Shown piece by piece: positions 16,192 through 24,680 of a stretch of DNA of 64,000 nucleotides. Both the position numbers and the translations under genes were made by a program. The stretch is from Paenalcaligenes sp052103955 (GTDB taxonomy: Bacteria > Pseudomonadota > Gammaproteobacteria > Burkholderiales > Burkholderiaceae_B): assembly GCA_052103955.1 (NCBI GenBank), contig JBQELO010000016.1, forward strand, positions 18,060-82,059, read 5' to 3'. Within the stretch, counting starts at the first letter, position 1. Each line of letters opens with the position of its first letter. The notes beneath the pieces are model-generated. The model was not told the origin of the DNA, ran no database searches, and saw only the letters and a program-made list of their open reading frames with translations.

Positions 16192-16902
16192 TTAGTCGTT
16201 GTTGCCACCCGTAATACCCAACAGCACCAGCAGGTTACTGAAGATGTTGTACACATCTAGGTATACCGCCAAGGTTGCGCTGATGTAGTTGGTTTCGCCG
16301 CCACGCATGATGCGTTGCAGGTCAATCAGCAAGAAAGCCGAGAAAATACCGATGGCCATGGTGGAGATCACGAGGCTCAAAGCAGTCATCTGAAAGAAGA
16401 TGTTGCCCAGAGCAGCCAAGATCAGAATGACCACACCGATAAACAGGAATTTCTGCATACCGCTGAAATCACGTTTAGCACTGGCAGCCACGCTAGCCAT
16501 CACAGCAAATACAGCGGCTGTACCACCAAATGCCATCATGATCAGTTGGGAACCGTTTTGCATACCCAGCACAAAGCCCAGCAGGCGAGACAGCATCAAA
16601 CCCATAAAGAAGGTGAATGCCATCAGGAACACAACGCCTAATGAGCTGTTTTTGTTGCGCTCAACCATGTACATCAGGCCGAATGCACCGACCAAAAATA
16701 CTATAGCGCTTACTGCAGGGCTTCCGCCCATAATTTGGTTAATGCCAGTGCGCAGGCCAATCAAGGCACCCAGAATGGTGGGAACCATGGAGAGAGCCAG
16801 CAGCATGTAGGTGTTACGCAGTACACGGTTCTGGGCCTGTGCAGACTGCGAAGCCCTTGAGCCGGAATGCTCAGGCAGGCTTGATTGACGAAAGTCGCTC
16901 AT
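16192..16902 (-). CDS. Bax inhibitor-1/YccA family membrane protein
   Basis: A 236-residue protein with about seven membrane helices after a polar 25-residue N-terminus. The patterns QNRVLRNTYMLLALSM and AVYLDVYNIFSNLLVLLGI at the C-terminus are family hallmarks. In E. coli YccA modulates FtsH proteolysis of membrane proteins; related proteins are calcium leak channels. The role here is inferred. It is a single gene with its own terminator and ends with GGNND. Confidence 0.9.
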   Translation of the reverse strand: MSDFRQSSLPEHSGSRASQSAQAQNRVLRNTYMLLALSMVPTILGALIGLRTGINQIMGGSPAVSAIVFLVGAFGLMYMVERNKNSSLGVVFLMAFTFFMGLMLSRLLGFVLGMQNGSQLIMMAFGGTAAVFAVMASVAASAKRDFSGMQKFLFIGVVILILAALGNIFFQMTALSLVISTMAIGIFSAFLLIDLQRIMRGGETNYISATLAVYLDVYNIFSNLLVLLGITGGNND

Positions 16903-16971
16903 GACGCATCCTTAAAAAATACGGGAAATGGGTAAAGATTAACTGACAACTACCTGAACACGCAAGATTTT

Positions 16972-17409
16972 TTAGCGTTGCAGACTGTGTGCATGCAGGT
17001 CATAACCTTTAGATTGATACATGCGCCAACGGTTCCGTGCCGCCTCTTTGTCTTTGTGTTCATCGGACACAATTTCAAGTATGCGGGTGAACTGCTCGCT
17101 GTTTGGCGGGCAAGTAGCTGCGAGGTTAATTAACCAAGCAGGTTCACTACCGGTTTGGCTTAGAGAGGGATCGGGATCGGTATGGCAAAGAATCACTGGC
17201 GTGGTGCTTGCTAACGGGTCTTCAGCGCGCACATGTGGGATAAAAGCCGTAGGCTCAAAGCCCCACAGCAAGTGTTCAAAGCGTGCCAGAGCACGGTCAT
17301 CGTTTAAGTAAACGATGACTCGTCGGCCACGCAGGTAATGCTTGCGAATGACATCGCAAGCGGTGCGTAGCCGATCTCTGGCATCAAAGGCGAAATCTAC
17401 GCGAATCAT
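16972..17409 (-). CDS. holC: DNA polymerase III chi subunit (HolC)
   Basis: Chi links the clamp loader to single-strand binding protein. The protein has 145 residues. The patterns RVDFAFDARDRLRTACDVIRKHY, RRVIVYLNDDRALARFEHLLWGF and RWRMYQSKGYDLHAH are typical of HolC. The reading frame extends 5 codons upstream, but the ATG at 17409 overlaps the pepA stop by ATGA and gives the family start MIRVDF, so it is chosen. The pepA-holC pair is common in proteobacteria. Confidence 0.92.
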   Translation of the reverse strand: MIRVDFAFDARDRLRTACDVIRKHYLRGRRVIVYLNDDRALARFEHLLWGFEPTAFIPHVRAEDPLASTTPVILCHTDPDPSLSQTGSEPAWLINLAATCPPNSEQFTRILEIVSDEHKDKEAARNRWRMYQSKGYDLHAHSLQR

Positions 17410-18908
17410 TTGGCCTGTTGGCAACGATCCAGCACAAACTGCACCAACAGAGGAACAGGACGGCCTGTAGCGCCTTTGTCTTTACCGCTACGCCATGCTG
17501 TACCGGCCACATCCAAGTGAGCCCATGGGTAGGCAGAGGTAAAGCGCTGCAGGAAGCAAGCGGCTGTGACTGAACCGGCTGCTGGGCCACCAATGTTTGC
17601 GATATCAGCAAAGTTGGATTTCAGCTGCTCTTGGTAGCGTTCATCCAAAGGCATACGCCATGCACTGTCGCCGCTTTGTTTGGCGGCGTTCAGCAACTCT
17701 TCGGCCAAGCTGTCGTCTGGGCTAAACAAACCACTGTTGATGTGGCCTAAGGCCACTACGCAGGCACCAGTCAAGGTGGCGATATCCACCACGGCGGCAG
17801 GTTTGAAGCGCTCAACGTAGGTAAGGGCGTCGCACAGCACCAAACGGCCTTCAGCATCGGTGTTGAGGATTTCAATGGTTTTGCCTGCCATGCTGGTGAC
17901 TACATCGCCAGGTTTGTTGGCGGCACCGCTAGGCATGTTTTCGCACGAAGCAATCACGCCAATCACTTCGTGATTAACGTTTAGCTCGGCAACGGCTAGC
18001 ATGCTACCCATCACACTTGCTGCGCCACCCATGTCGTACTTCATTTCGTCCATGTTGGCAGCAGGTTTCAGCGAGATACCACCGGCATCGAAAGTAAGAC
18101 CTTTACCTACAAGCACTAATGGTGCGGCGTCATCGGCCACTTTTTTGGCAGGCTTGTGTTTAATAATGATGAAAACTGGGGGTTCTACAGAGCCTTTGGC
18201 TACTGATAAGAACGAGCCCATTTTCAAGGCTTCCATCTGTTTACGTTGCAGTACTTCTACTTTTAGCGAAGGGTAAGTTTTGCCTAATTGTTTGGCTTGT
18301 TCAGCTAAATACGTAGGAGTGCAGATATTGGGCGGCAGATCGGCCAGCAAACGGGTAAAATTAACTCCTTTACCTATTGCCGTACCCTCATCCAAGCCAG
18401 CTTTGGATTCGCTCACTAGCGTACGAGGCACCCACTGTAGGTATTTGGAGAGTTTAATGGCTTCGGCTTTGGTGCTTAATGTGGCATCAAAGCGGTAGCT
18501 AGCGGCTAGAACAGCTTGTGCTGCACCGCTGCTGCGTTGACGCAGTGTGGTGCCGTTGCAGTCTACTCCAGCCAGTGTGGATACAGCTTCACTCAGTTTT
18601 GCTTGAATGCAGTAGTGAGCAAAGGTGCTTTCAGCAGTTTTATGTTGCGCTGCTTGGTATTTGTCTTGATCGCCCAGGCCTACTAGTACGATACGTTCGG
18701 CTTTGATGCCTTCTTGATTACGTAATACCAGGTGTGAGCCAGACTTTGCGCTAAACTCGCTTTTGAGGACTTTACGTATGGCACCGTTAGAGGCGCGATC
18801 GATAATGTCCGCAGCGGGGGTGAGTACCTGGTTGGTAAAAACACCGATCGCTAAAGCTGAAGTTTTGATCTGATGTAAAGAAGCCGAACTTTGTGTGCTA
18901 AATTCCAT
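17406..18908 (-). CDS. pepA: Leucyl aminopeptidase (PepA)
   Basis: A metal-dependent M17 peptidase that removes N-terminal residues; in E. coli it also binds DNA at Xer sites. The 500-residue protein has the catalytic domain motif NTDAEGRLVLCDALTY and metal ligands in LVGKGLTFDAGGISLKP and YDMGGAA. AGGAAAA precedes the ATG. It is divergent from lptF with a 53-base gap and coupled to holC. Confidence 0.96.
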   Translation of the reverse strand: MEFSTQSSASLHQIKTSALAIGVFTNQVLTPAADIIDRASNGAIRKVLKSEFSAKSGSHLVLRNQEGIKAERIVLVGLGDQDKYQAAQHKTAESTFAHYCIQAKLSEAVSTLAGVDCNGTTLRQRSSGAAQAVLAASYRFDATLSTKAEAIKLSKYLQWVPRTLVSESKAGLDEGTAIGKGVNFTRLLADLPPNICTPTYLAEQAKQLGKTYPSLKVEVLQRKQMEALKMGSFLSVAKGSVEPPVFIIIKHKPAKKVADDAAPLVLVGKGLTFDAGGISLKPAANMDEMKYDMGGAASVMGSMLAVAELNVNHEVIGVIASCENMPSGAANKPGDVVTSMAGKTIEILNTDAEGRLVLCDALTYVERFKPAAVVDIATLTGACVVALGHINSGLFSPDDSLAEELLNAAKQSGDSAWRMPLDERYQEQLKSNFADIANIGGPAAGSVTAACFLQRFTSAYPWAHLDVAGTAWRSGKDKGATGRPVPLLVQFVLDRCQQAK

Positions 18909-18961
18909 ACGATTTTCCTATGAGTACAGGCCTGTTGTCGCATTAACCTGCTTATTGTCCC

Positions 18962-20062
18962 ATGTTTTTGTTCAAACGTAGTTCTATATCCGAAATCCTG
19001 AGCCACGCAGGTGTCGTGCTATCCACTTTGCTAGTGGTATGGCTTAGTGTACTGCTGGTTCGGCTAGTAGGCGAGGCGGCGGGTGGCAGTATTGGTGCCG
19101 ACGTAGTTTTGGGCATGGCGTTGTTCTCGTCTATTACGGCGCTGCCAGTCATTTTATCGGTGTCGCTGTTTATCGCCGTACTGACCACGATCACTCGTAG
19201 CTTCAGAGAGTCTGAGATGGTGGTGTGGTTTGCAAGTGGACTGTCGCTACGTAGCTGGATTAGTCCAGTGTTGTACTGCGCAGTGCCTACTGCGTTACTG
19301 ATCGCTGTGCTGACTTTTGTGGCCTCGCCATGGGCCTACCTGCAAATTTCTGAATACCGTCAACGCTTTGAGTTGCGTTCTGACTTAAGTAAGGTGTCGC
19401 CGGGTGAGTTCATCGAGGTTGAAGATGGGGCACGTGTATTTTTTACTGAAGAGCCTTTAGATGACGGAGCCGAGCTGGGCAAAGTGGTGGCTCGCGTTAT
19501 CGATCCGCAGTGGTTTAGTGTGATTACTGCCAAAAGTGCACATGTGCAGAATGAGGAAAATGGTGACAGGTTTTTGGTGTTGAATGAAGGGTACCGTTAC
19601 GATGTAAAGCCCAAAACACCGTGGTCCAGAATTACCGAATTTGAACACTATGGCGTGCGGTTGGAAAACCGTGATGAGCAAGCTACTAGCAGCGAGCAAA
19701 TACGTGCCCGTGCTGAACAGCAAATCAAAGCAAGACCTACCTCACAGCTATTAGGTGATGACACCAATAGAGCACGTTCTCAAGTGATGTGGCGCTCAGC
19801 GTTGCCGTTAGCAGCGTTGAACTTGGCGTTATTGGCTATTCCCTTGGGGGCGGTGAACCCGCGCTTAGGGCGCTCAGGCAATATCTTAATTGCTGGGTTA
19901 CTGGCTTTGCTTTATATGAACTTGATTAACTTGTCGCGTGGTTGGATTTCTAGCGGCAGTTTGAGTTTCGCCGTGGGTACATTCTTGGTACACGCCGCAT
20001 TTGCTTTATTAGTGGCATTTTTGTTCTGGCAAAAAATGCGTGTTAAGCGCCCCAAGCAATAG
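18962..20062 (+). CDS. lptF: LPS export permease LptF
   Basis: Inner-membrane subunit of the LptB2FG transporter that extracts LPS and passes it to LptC/LptA. The 366 residues match E. coli LptF. Three N-terminal helices (about 14-120) are followed by a periplasmic beta-jellyroll domain (about 125-265: ISEYRQRFELRSDLSKVSPGEF, VFFTEE, VLNEGYRY). Three C-terminal helices follow (ALPLAALNLALLAIPLGAVNPR). The usual partner lptG does not follow; cysB starts 93 bases later. No strong ribosome binding site is seen. Confidence 0.93.
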   Translation: MFLFKRSSISEILSHAGVVLSTLLVVWLSVLLVRLVGEAAGGSIGADVVLGMALFSSITALPVILSVSLFIAVLTTITRSFRESEMVVWFASGLSLRSWISPVLYCAVPTALLIAVLTFVASPWAYLQISEYRQRFELRSDLSKVSPGEFIEVEDGARVFFTEEPLDDGAELGKVVARVIDPQWFSVITAKSAHVQNEENGDRFLVLNEGYRYDVKPKTPWSRITEFEHYGVRLENRDEQATSSEQIRARAEQQIKARPTSQLLGDDTNRARSQVMWRSALPLAALNLALLAIPLGAVNPRLGRSGNILIAGLLALLYMNLINLSRGWISSGSLSFAVGTFLVHAAFALLVAFLFWQKMRVKRPKQ

Positions 20063-20108
20063 CCCGCTTCTCGTTGTAGACTCTAAGTATATAACTATAA
20101 TTAATATT

Positions 20109-20152
20109 AAGCCCCTTCCTTATTCCATATAATAAGCTAACAACAGGGGCTT
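20109..20152 (+). promoter_or_regulatory. cysB promoter region with flanking inverted repeat
   Basis: A TATAAT lies at 20128-20133, with a second at 20096-20101. AAGCCCC (20109-20115) and GGGGCTT (20146-20152) form a perfect 7-bp inverted repeat around the first -10. The right arm covers the ribosome binding region. It could be an autoregulatory or RNA-level element; this is inference. Confidence 0.4.
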
Positions 20153-20155
20153 ACT

Positions 20156-21103
20156 ATGAATCTTCAACAATTCCGATTTGTGCGGGAGACAATACGCCGC
20201 CAGTACAATTTGACTGAAGCGGCTCGTTCACTCTATACCTCGCAACCAGGTGTATCCAAAGCTATTATCGAGCTTGAGGATGAACTGGGCATCAAGATAT
20301 TCGAACGACACGGCAAGCGCATTAAAGGGCTTACTCGCCCAGGTGCGGATGTAGCCAAAATTATTGAGCGCATCATGCTCGAAGTGGATAATCTGAAAAA
20401 AGTCAGTGATGACTTTGCGCGTGATGACGAAGGTAGGTTGGTGATTGCATGTACCCACGCTCAGGCTCGGTATTTGTTGCCTAAGGTGATCCCTGAGTTT
20501 AGAAAGCGTTTCCCTAAAGTGCACTTATCCTTGGCAGAGGGTAGCCCTGCTCATTTGGCATCTATGGTGTTGCACGAACAAGCGGATGTTGCGATAGCGA
20601 CTGAAACTTTGTCTAAAACACCGGGGTTGGTGGCATTGCCTGTGTACGAGTGGGAACACACTATTGTAGTAAGGCCTGATCACGAACTAGCCGAGTTGCC
20701 TACTCCCTCGTCTAAAAACCTGAATCTGAAATTGTTAGCTAAATACCCTATCGTGACGTATGACCATGCGTTCTCGGGTAGACGTTCCATAGACGAAGCA
20801 TTTGCTAAAGAGAATCTCACACCGGATATCGTGCTTGAGGCGCTGGATGCAGACGTAATTAAAACCTATGTGGACGTGGGCCTAGGTATTGGGATTATCG
20901 CTGGTGTGGCCTTTGACCCGCGTAGAGACAAGGGGTTGGTGGGGTTATCGGCAGGGCATTTGTTCGGCAAGCATCATACCCGCGTGGGTATTAAGGCGGG
21001 TACCTTCTTGCGTGACTATGTGTATGTGTTGCTAGAGATGCTGGCCCCCGCATTAACGCGCGATGTAGTGCAGGATGCGTTAGAGGGCGAGAGCTCAACT
21101 TAA
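20156..21103 (+). CDS. cysB: CysB-like LysR-type transcription regulator
   Basis: Regulator of sulfate assimilation and cysteine synthesis, sensing N-acetylserine or O-acetylserine (family knowledge). The 315-residue protein has a winged helix at about 1-60, with MNLQQFRFVRETIRR, LTEAARSLYTSQPGVSK and ERHGKRIKGLTRPG as the CysB/Cbl signature. The substrate domain is at about 90-300. No sulfur genes flank it. AGGGG lies 6 bases before the ATG, and a terminator follows. Confidence 0.9.
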   Translation: MNLQQFRFVRETIRRQYNLTEAARSLYTSQPGVSKAIIELEDELGIKIFERHGKRIKGLTRPGADVAKIIERIMLEVDNLKKVSDDFARDDEGRLVIACTHAQARYLLPKVIPEFRKRFPKVHLSLAEGSPAHLASMVLHEQADVAIATETLSKTPGLVALPVYEWEHTIVVRPDHELAELPTPSSKNLNLKLLAKYPIVTYDHAFSGRRSIDEAFAKENLTPDIVLEALDADVIKTYVDVGLGIGIIAGVAFDPRRDKGLVGLSAGHLFGKHHTRVGIKAGTFLRDYVYVLLEMLAPALTRDVVQDALEGESST

Positions 21104-21132
21104 CAGCGATTGTTCTGTTTGTTGCGATGACT

Positions 21133-21165
21133 AACCCCTGATGTGTATGCATTAGGGGTTTTTTT
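21133..21165 (+). terminator. Rho-independent terminator after cysB
   Basis: AACCCCT (21133-21139) pairs with AGGGGTT (21154-21160), followed by a T-run to 21165. Confidence 0.85.
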
Positions 21166-21218
21166 ATATGTTTATAGCGAAATAGTGGGTGTGTGTAACG
21201 CTTCTTACATACTCAAGA

Positions 21219-21247
21219 TTGACAATCTTAATGATAATGATTATCGT
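21219..21247 (+). promoter_or_regulatory. Promoter overlapped by a Fur box
   Basis: A perfect -35 TTGACA at 21219-21224 is followed after 17 bases by TATCGT (21242-21247). The 13-base palindrome GATAATGATTATC (21233-21245) matches the Fur 6-1-6 site exactly and covers the spacer and -10, as expected for iron-dependent repression of the gene at 21278. Confidence 0.8.
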
Positions 21248-21277
21248 TTATCTTGTTTTCAATTTTAAGGAGTAAGC

Positions 21278-21613
21278 ATGTCTAATCAGGTAACAGCCGT
21301 AGTGGTAGGCGCAGACAGGTTGGGAAACATTCCAGACCTGCTGAATTTGCACAATATCAAAATTAAACAGCACATTAGTGGAAGAGACCCCTCACATCAG
21401 AAAAAAACTTTGCAACTGCCTTCAGGCACAGAGTTGCTGATCTTGTTAACGGACTTCTTAGGTCATAACGTGATGAAAACTTTCAGAGCGGCGGCGCAAC
21501 GCTCTGGTGTTAAAGTGGTTGCTTGTAGGCGCTCCGTCTGCAGCATGAAACTTGCTCTGACGCAGGGTGGCTTTTGCGAGTCATGCCCGTACAGTGCCAG
21601 CAAAAAACATTAA
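21278..21613 (+). CDS. DUF2325 domain protein, Fur-regulated
   Basis: A 111-residue cytoplasmic protein. VVVGADRLGNIPDLLN and RDPSHQKK, ending in CRRSVCSMKLAL and FCESCP, is the pattern of DUF2325. Four cysteines (83, 88, 100, 103) could bind metal or an Fe-S centre; this is inference. Function is not established. AAGGAG precedes the ATG. The upstream promoter carries a perfect Fur box, so the gene is probably induced by iron starvation. It is monocistronic between two terminators. Confidence 0.85.
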   Translation: MSNQVTAVVVGADRLGNIPDLLNLHNIKIKQHISGRDPSHQKKTLQLPSGTELLILLTDFLGHNVMKTFRAAAQRSGVKVVACRRSVCSMKLALTQGGFCESCPYSASKKH

Positions 21614-21640
21614 TACCTGTATCAGTTTGCTCCGGAAACA

Positions 21641-21669
21641 AAAAAGCCAGCTCAATGAGCTGGCTTTTT
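21641..21669. terminator. Bidirectional terminator
   Basis: A perfect 13-bp stem, AAAAAGCCAGCTC (21641-21653) and GAGCTGGCTTTTT (21657-21669), with a 3-base loop. It serves the DUF2325 gene on the plus strand and the NlpC gene on the minus strand. Confidence 0.92.
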
Positions 21670-21686
21670 AGTGTCATCACGCCGTA

Positions 21687-22343
21687 TTAGTTATTGGCAG
21701 CTAAGCGTCGTGCGCCATTGTAGCGTTTGTTCCAGTAAGACACGGTCATGTCTTCTACACGTACCACAGCGCCTGTGCGCGGGGCGTGTACAAATTTATT
21801 GTTGCCGATGTAAATGCCTACGTGGGAAAAACGAGCACCACGTGTATTGAAAAAGACTAGATCGCCTTTTTGCAAGTCGTTGCGGTTGACGGATTCACCT
21901 TCTTTGGCAAGTTCAGCAGATTGTCGTGGCAGTTTTAAGCCCAACGATTTTTCAGCGGCATAGCCCACCAAGCCACTGCAATCAAAACCAGTTTCTGGGC
22001 CAGAGCCACCGTAACGGTATTTGGTACCCAAGAAGCTTAAGGCTGCTTCAGCAAAGTCATTGCTAGTAGACTGTTCTTGGCGTTCTGCTAGATAAATATC
22101 GCTTTGTGCACGGTTCTTTAGGTAGGCACCTAAAGGGTCAGACTGCGTGCGGTAACGTTGATTATCGGTCGCGCTGAGGCTGACAAATAATTCATCCAAG
22201 CTTGCTTGGTCGTTAGTAGCGCTAGATTGAGTTGTTGTTGCACACCCGCTCAGCAAAACCATAGCACCTATGGCAGCAGCGCCAAGTACACGATTAGGGA
22301 TGAATGAGCGGAATTGTAAGAAGCTGTTATTTTTAGAAGGCAT
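21687..22343 (-). CDS. NlpC/P60 family lipoprotein (peptidoglycan endopeptidase)
   Basis: Likely cuts peptide stems of peptidoglycan at the cell envelope. The 218-residue protein has a long n-region, a hydrophobic stretch and lipobox LLSG-Cys34. The NlpC/P60 domain covers about 95-215, with catalytic Cys122 in FDCSGLV, His174 in FSHVGIYIG and His186 in FVHAP. Similar to E. coli Spr/MepS and NlpC. It is a single gene with a bidirectional terminator. Confidence 0.92.
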   Translation of the reverse strand: MPSKNNSFLQFRSFIPNRVLGAAAIGAMVLLSGCATTTQSSATNDQASLDELFVSLSATDNQRYRTQSDPLGAYLKNRAQSDIYLAERQEQSTSNDFAEAALSFLGTKYRYGGSGPETGFDCSGLVGYAAEKSLGLKLPRQSAELAKEGESVNRNDLQKGDLVFFNTRGARFSHVGIYIGNNKFVHAPRTGAVVRVEDMTVSYWNKRYNGARRLAANN

Positions 22344-22608
22344 AATGTCTGTATTGTTATGGCTTACCGCAATTGGTGGGGTGCAGCAAATTGAACAAGC
22401 AACAGGTAGGGAGTTTAGCCAAAGATTTAAGGCGAGTAAACCGTGAATCGAGATCAGTTCGTAATTAGATATTACGTACTAATAATTTCACTGCGTTGAC
22501 AAGGCTCAGTAAAAACAGTTTTTTGGGTGTGCAGCTAGGCTTGTGCTCATGGCAGTGGCAGCATAGACTGCCTGAACAGCTGACACTAGTATTAATTGGA
22601 GTTGAAAA
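22344..22608. other. Divergent spacer between the NlpC gene and frmA
   Basis: 265 bases. TTGACA at 22496-22501 has no good -10 at 17 bases. GTAAT-N5-ATTAC lies near 22461-22475. GGAG at 22598-22601 is the frmA ribosome binding site. No frmR-like regulator gene is nearby. Nothing else is clear. Confidence 0.4.
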
Positions 22609-23718
22609 ATGATGAAAACACGCGCAGCCGTAGCATGGAAAGCGGGGGAGCCACTAACTATAGAAGAAGTTACCCTGCAAGGTCCAAAAGCCGGCGAAGT
22701 TTTGGTAGAGATTAAAGCTACGGGTATTTGCCACACCGATTACTACACGTTGTCTGGAGCAGACCCTGAAGGCTTGTTCCCTGCCATCTTGGGTCATGAA
22801 GGTGCTGGTGTAGTGCTAGAGACCGGCCCTGGTGTGACATCGTTAAAAGCGGGTGATCATGTGGTGCCGCTATACACGCCTGAGTGCAGACAGTGCAAAT
22901 CATGCTTATCACGCAAAACTAACTTGTGTACGGCCATTCGTGCCACACAAGGTAAAGGGTTAATGCCAGACAGCACTTCGCGTTTCTCTATTGATGGCAA
23001 ACCTATTTTCCATTACATGGGTACATCCACCTTCGCGAACCACATCGTGGTCCCAGAAATTGCCCTGGCAAAAATCCGTCCTGATGCCCCCTTTGATAAG
23101 GTGTGCTACATAGGTTGTGGGGTGACAACGGGTGTAGGTGCTGTATTGTTTACCGCCAATGTAGAGGCTGGTGCCAATGTGGTGGTGTTTGGTTTGGGTG
23201 GTATTGGGTTGAACGTTATCCAAGGTGCCAAGATGGTGGGTGCCGATAAGATTATTGGTGTAGACCTGAACCCAGAGCGTGAAGCCATGGCCAGACAGTT
23301 TGGTATGACGCACTTCATTAATCCTAACGACGTAGAAAATGTGGTGGATCACATCATCCAGTTAACTGATGGTGGTGCCGATTACTCGTTTGAGTGTATT
23401 GGTAATACGAAAGTGATGCGTCAAGCCTTGGAGTGCTGCCACCGTGGTTGGGGGCAATCCATCATTATTGGTGTGGCCGAAGCTGGTGCGGAGATTTCTA
23501 CCCGTCCATTCCAGTTAGTAACAGGGCGCGTATGGAAAGGTTCAGCCTTTGGGGGCGCACGCGGTCGTACTGATGTACCTAAATTGGTAGATTGGTACAT
23601 GGAAGGTAAATTGAATATCGACGATTTAATTACCCACAAATTGTCGTTGGATCAAATTAATGAAGGTTTTGATCTGATGAAACGTGGTGAGTCTATCCGT
23701 TCGGTAGTGGTGTACTAA
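22609..23718 (+). CDS. frmA: S-(hydroxymethyl)glutathione dehydrogenase (class III alcohol dehydrogenase)
   Basis: Oxidises the formaldehyde-glutathione adduct to S-formylglutathione with NAD+. The 369-residue protein is a zinc alcohol dehydrogenase: catalytic zinc ligands in GICHTDYY and LGHEGAG, and structural zinc cysteines in CRQCKSCLSRKTNLC. The coenzyme motif GLGGIGLNVIQG is at about 195-206. The class III features TRATQG-like and SFGGARGR-like segments are present (AIRATQGKG, SAFGGARGRTD). Two ATGs lie at 22609 and 22612. frmB follows after 24 bases. Confidence 0.95.
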   Translation: MMKTRAAVAWKAGEPLTIEEVTLQGPKAGEVLVEIKATGICHTDYYTLSGADPEGLFPAILGHEGAGVVLETGPGVTSLKAGDHVVPLYTPECRQCKSCLSRKTNLCTAIRATQGKGLMPDSTSRFSIDGKPIFHYMGTSTFANHIVVPEIALAKIRPDAPFDKVCYIGCGVTTGVGAVLFTANVEAGANVVVFGLGGIGLNVIQGAKMVGADKIIGVDLNPEREAMARQFGMTHFINPNDVENVVDHIIQLTDGGADYSFECIGNTKVMRQALECCHRGWGQSIIIGVAEAGAEISTRPFQLVTGRVWKGSAFGGARGRTDVPKLVDWYMEGKLNIDDLITHKLSLDQINEGFDLMKRGESIRSVVVY

Positions 23719-23742
23719 TAGATTGTTGGAGGATGTGGCTTT

Positions 23743-24594
23743 ATGACTGTTGAGCTTGAGGTAATAAGCGAACACCGTTGTTTTGATGGGGTGCAGCGCT
23801 TTTATAAACATGCTTCCCAGGAAATTGGGCTGCCTATGCGTTTTTCCGTGTTTGAACCACCGCAGGCCAAACACGGACGAGTCCCCGTGCTGTTTTTCTT
23901 GGCGGGACTAACATGCACGGAAGAAACCTTCATGATCAAAGGTGCAGCACAACGCTTGGCCGCTGAGTTGGGCATTATGCTGGTGACTCCTGATACTAGC
24001 CCGCGCGGTGCCGACGTACCCGGAGAGGCTGATCATTGGGATTTCGGTACCGGTGCAGGCTTTTATGTGGATGCCACGGAGGCACCGTGGTCTGATCATT
24101 ACCGTATGGAAAGCTATGTGGCAGACGAGTTGTTCTCAATTGTCACCACGCAGCTTTCAGGTGATGCGAAGAAGGTAGGCGTCTTTGGTCATTCTATGGG
24201 TGGACATGGCGCCTTGGTATTAGCGTTGCGTCACCCCGAGAAATACCGTAGCGTTTCGGCCTTTGCTCCCATTGCAGCTCCTACCAAGTGTCCATGGGGG
24301 CACAAAGCTTTTACGGGTTACTTAGGGGCGGACAGGTCTACATGGGAGCAGCATGATGCATCGTCGTTGATGCGCCAGTCACAATGCCCATTCCCAGAGG
24401 GCATATTGGTAGACCAAGGCTTAAATGATCAGTTTTTGGCCGAGCAGTTGTATCCAGAAGCGTTCGAAGAGGCTTGCCAAGCTGTGGATCAACCGCTGAC
24501 GTTGCGTAGACACGCCGGTTACGATCATGGCTATTACTTTATTGCCACCTTCATGGATGATCACTTGCGCTTTCATGCTGAGCGGTTAAGCTAA
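23743..24594 (+). CDS. frmB: S-formylglutathione hydrolase
   Basis: Hydrolyses S-formylglutathione to formate and glutathione, completing formaldehyde detoxification begun by the preceding gene. The 283-residue alpha/beta hydrolase of the esterase D family has nucleophile Ser151 in GHSMGGHGAL, Asp228 in DQGLNDQFL and His262 in GYDHGYYF. The oxyanion-loop pattern LAGLTCTEETF is typical. TTGGAGGA lies just upstream, and a terminator follows. Confidence 0.95.
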   Translation: MTVELEVISEHRCFDGVQRFYKHASQEIGLPMRFSVFEPPQAKHGRVPVLFFLAGLTCTEETFMIKGAAQRLAAELGIMLVTPDTSPRGADVPGEADHWDFGTGAGFYVDATEAPWSDHYRMESYVADELFSIVTTQLSGDAKKVGVFGHSMGGHGALVLALRHPEKYRSVSAFAPIAAPTKCPWGHKAFTGYLGADRSTWEQHDASSLMRQSQCPFPEGILVDQGLNDQFLAEQLYPEAFEEACQAVDQPLTLRRHAGYDHGYYFIATFMDDHLRFHAERLS

Positions 24595-24607
24595 TCCAGC
24601 AAACAGT

Positions 24608-24655
24608 AAAACACCCTGTTGGCAACCTACAGTCGCCAGCAGGGTGTTTTGTTTT
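24608..24655 (+). terminator. Terminator after frmB
   Basis: An 11-bp stem, AAAACACCCTG (24608-24618) and CAGGGTGTTTT (24640-24650), with an inner TGGC/GCCA, then GTTTT. Confidence 0.85.
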
Positions 24656-24680
24656 CAGAACACTACTAGCGATACATTGA

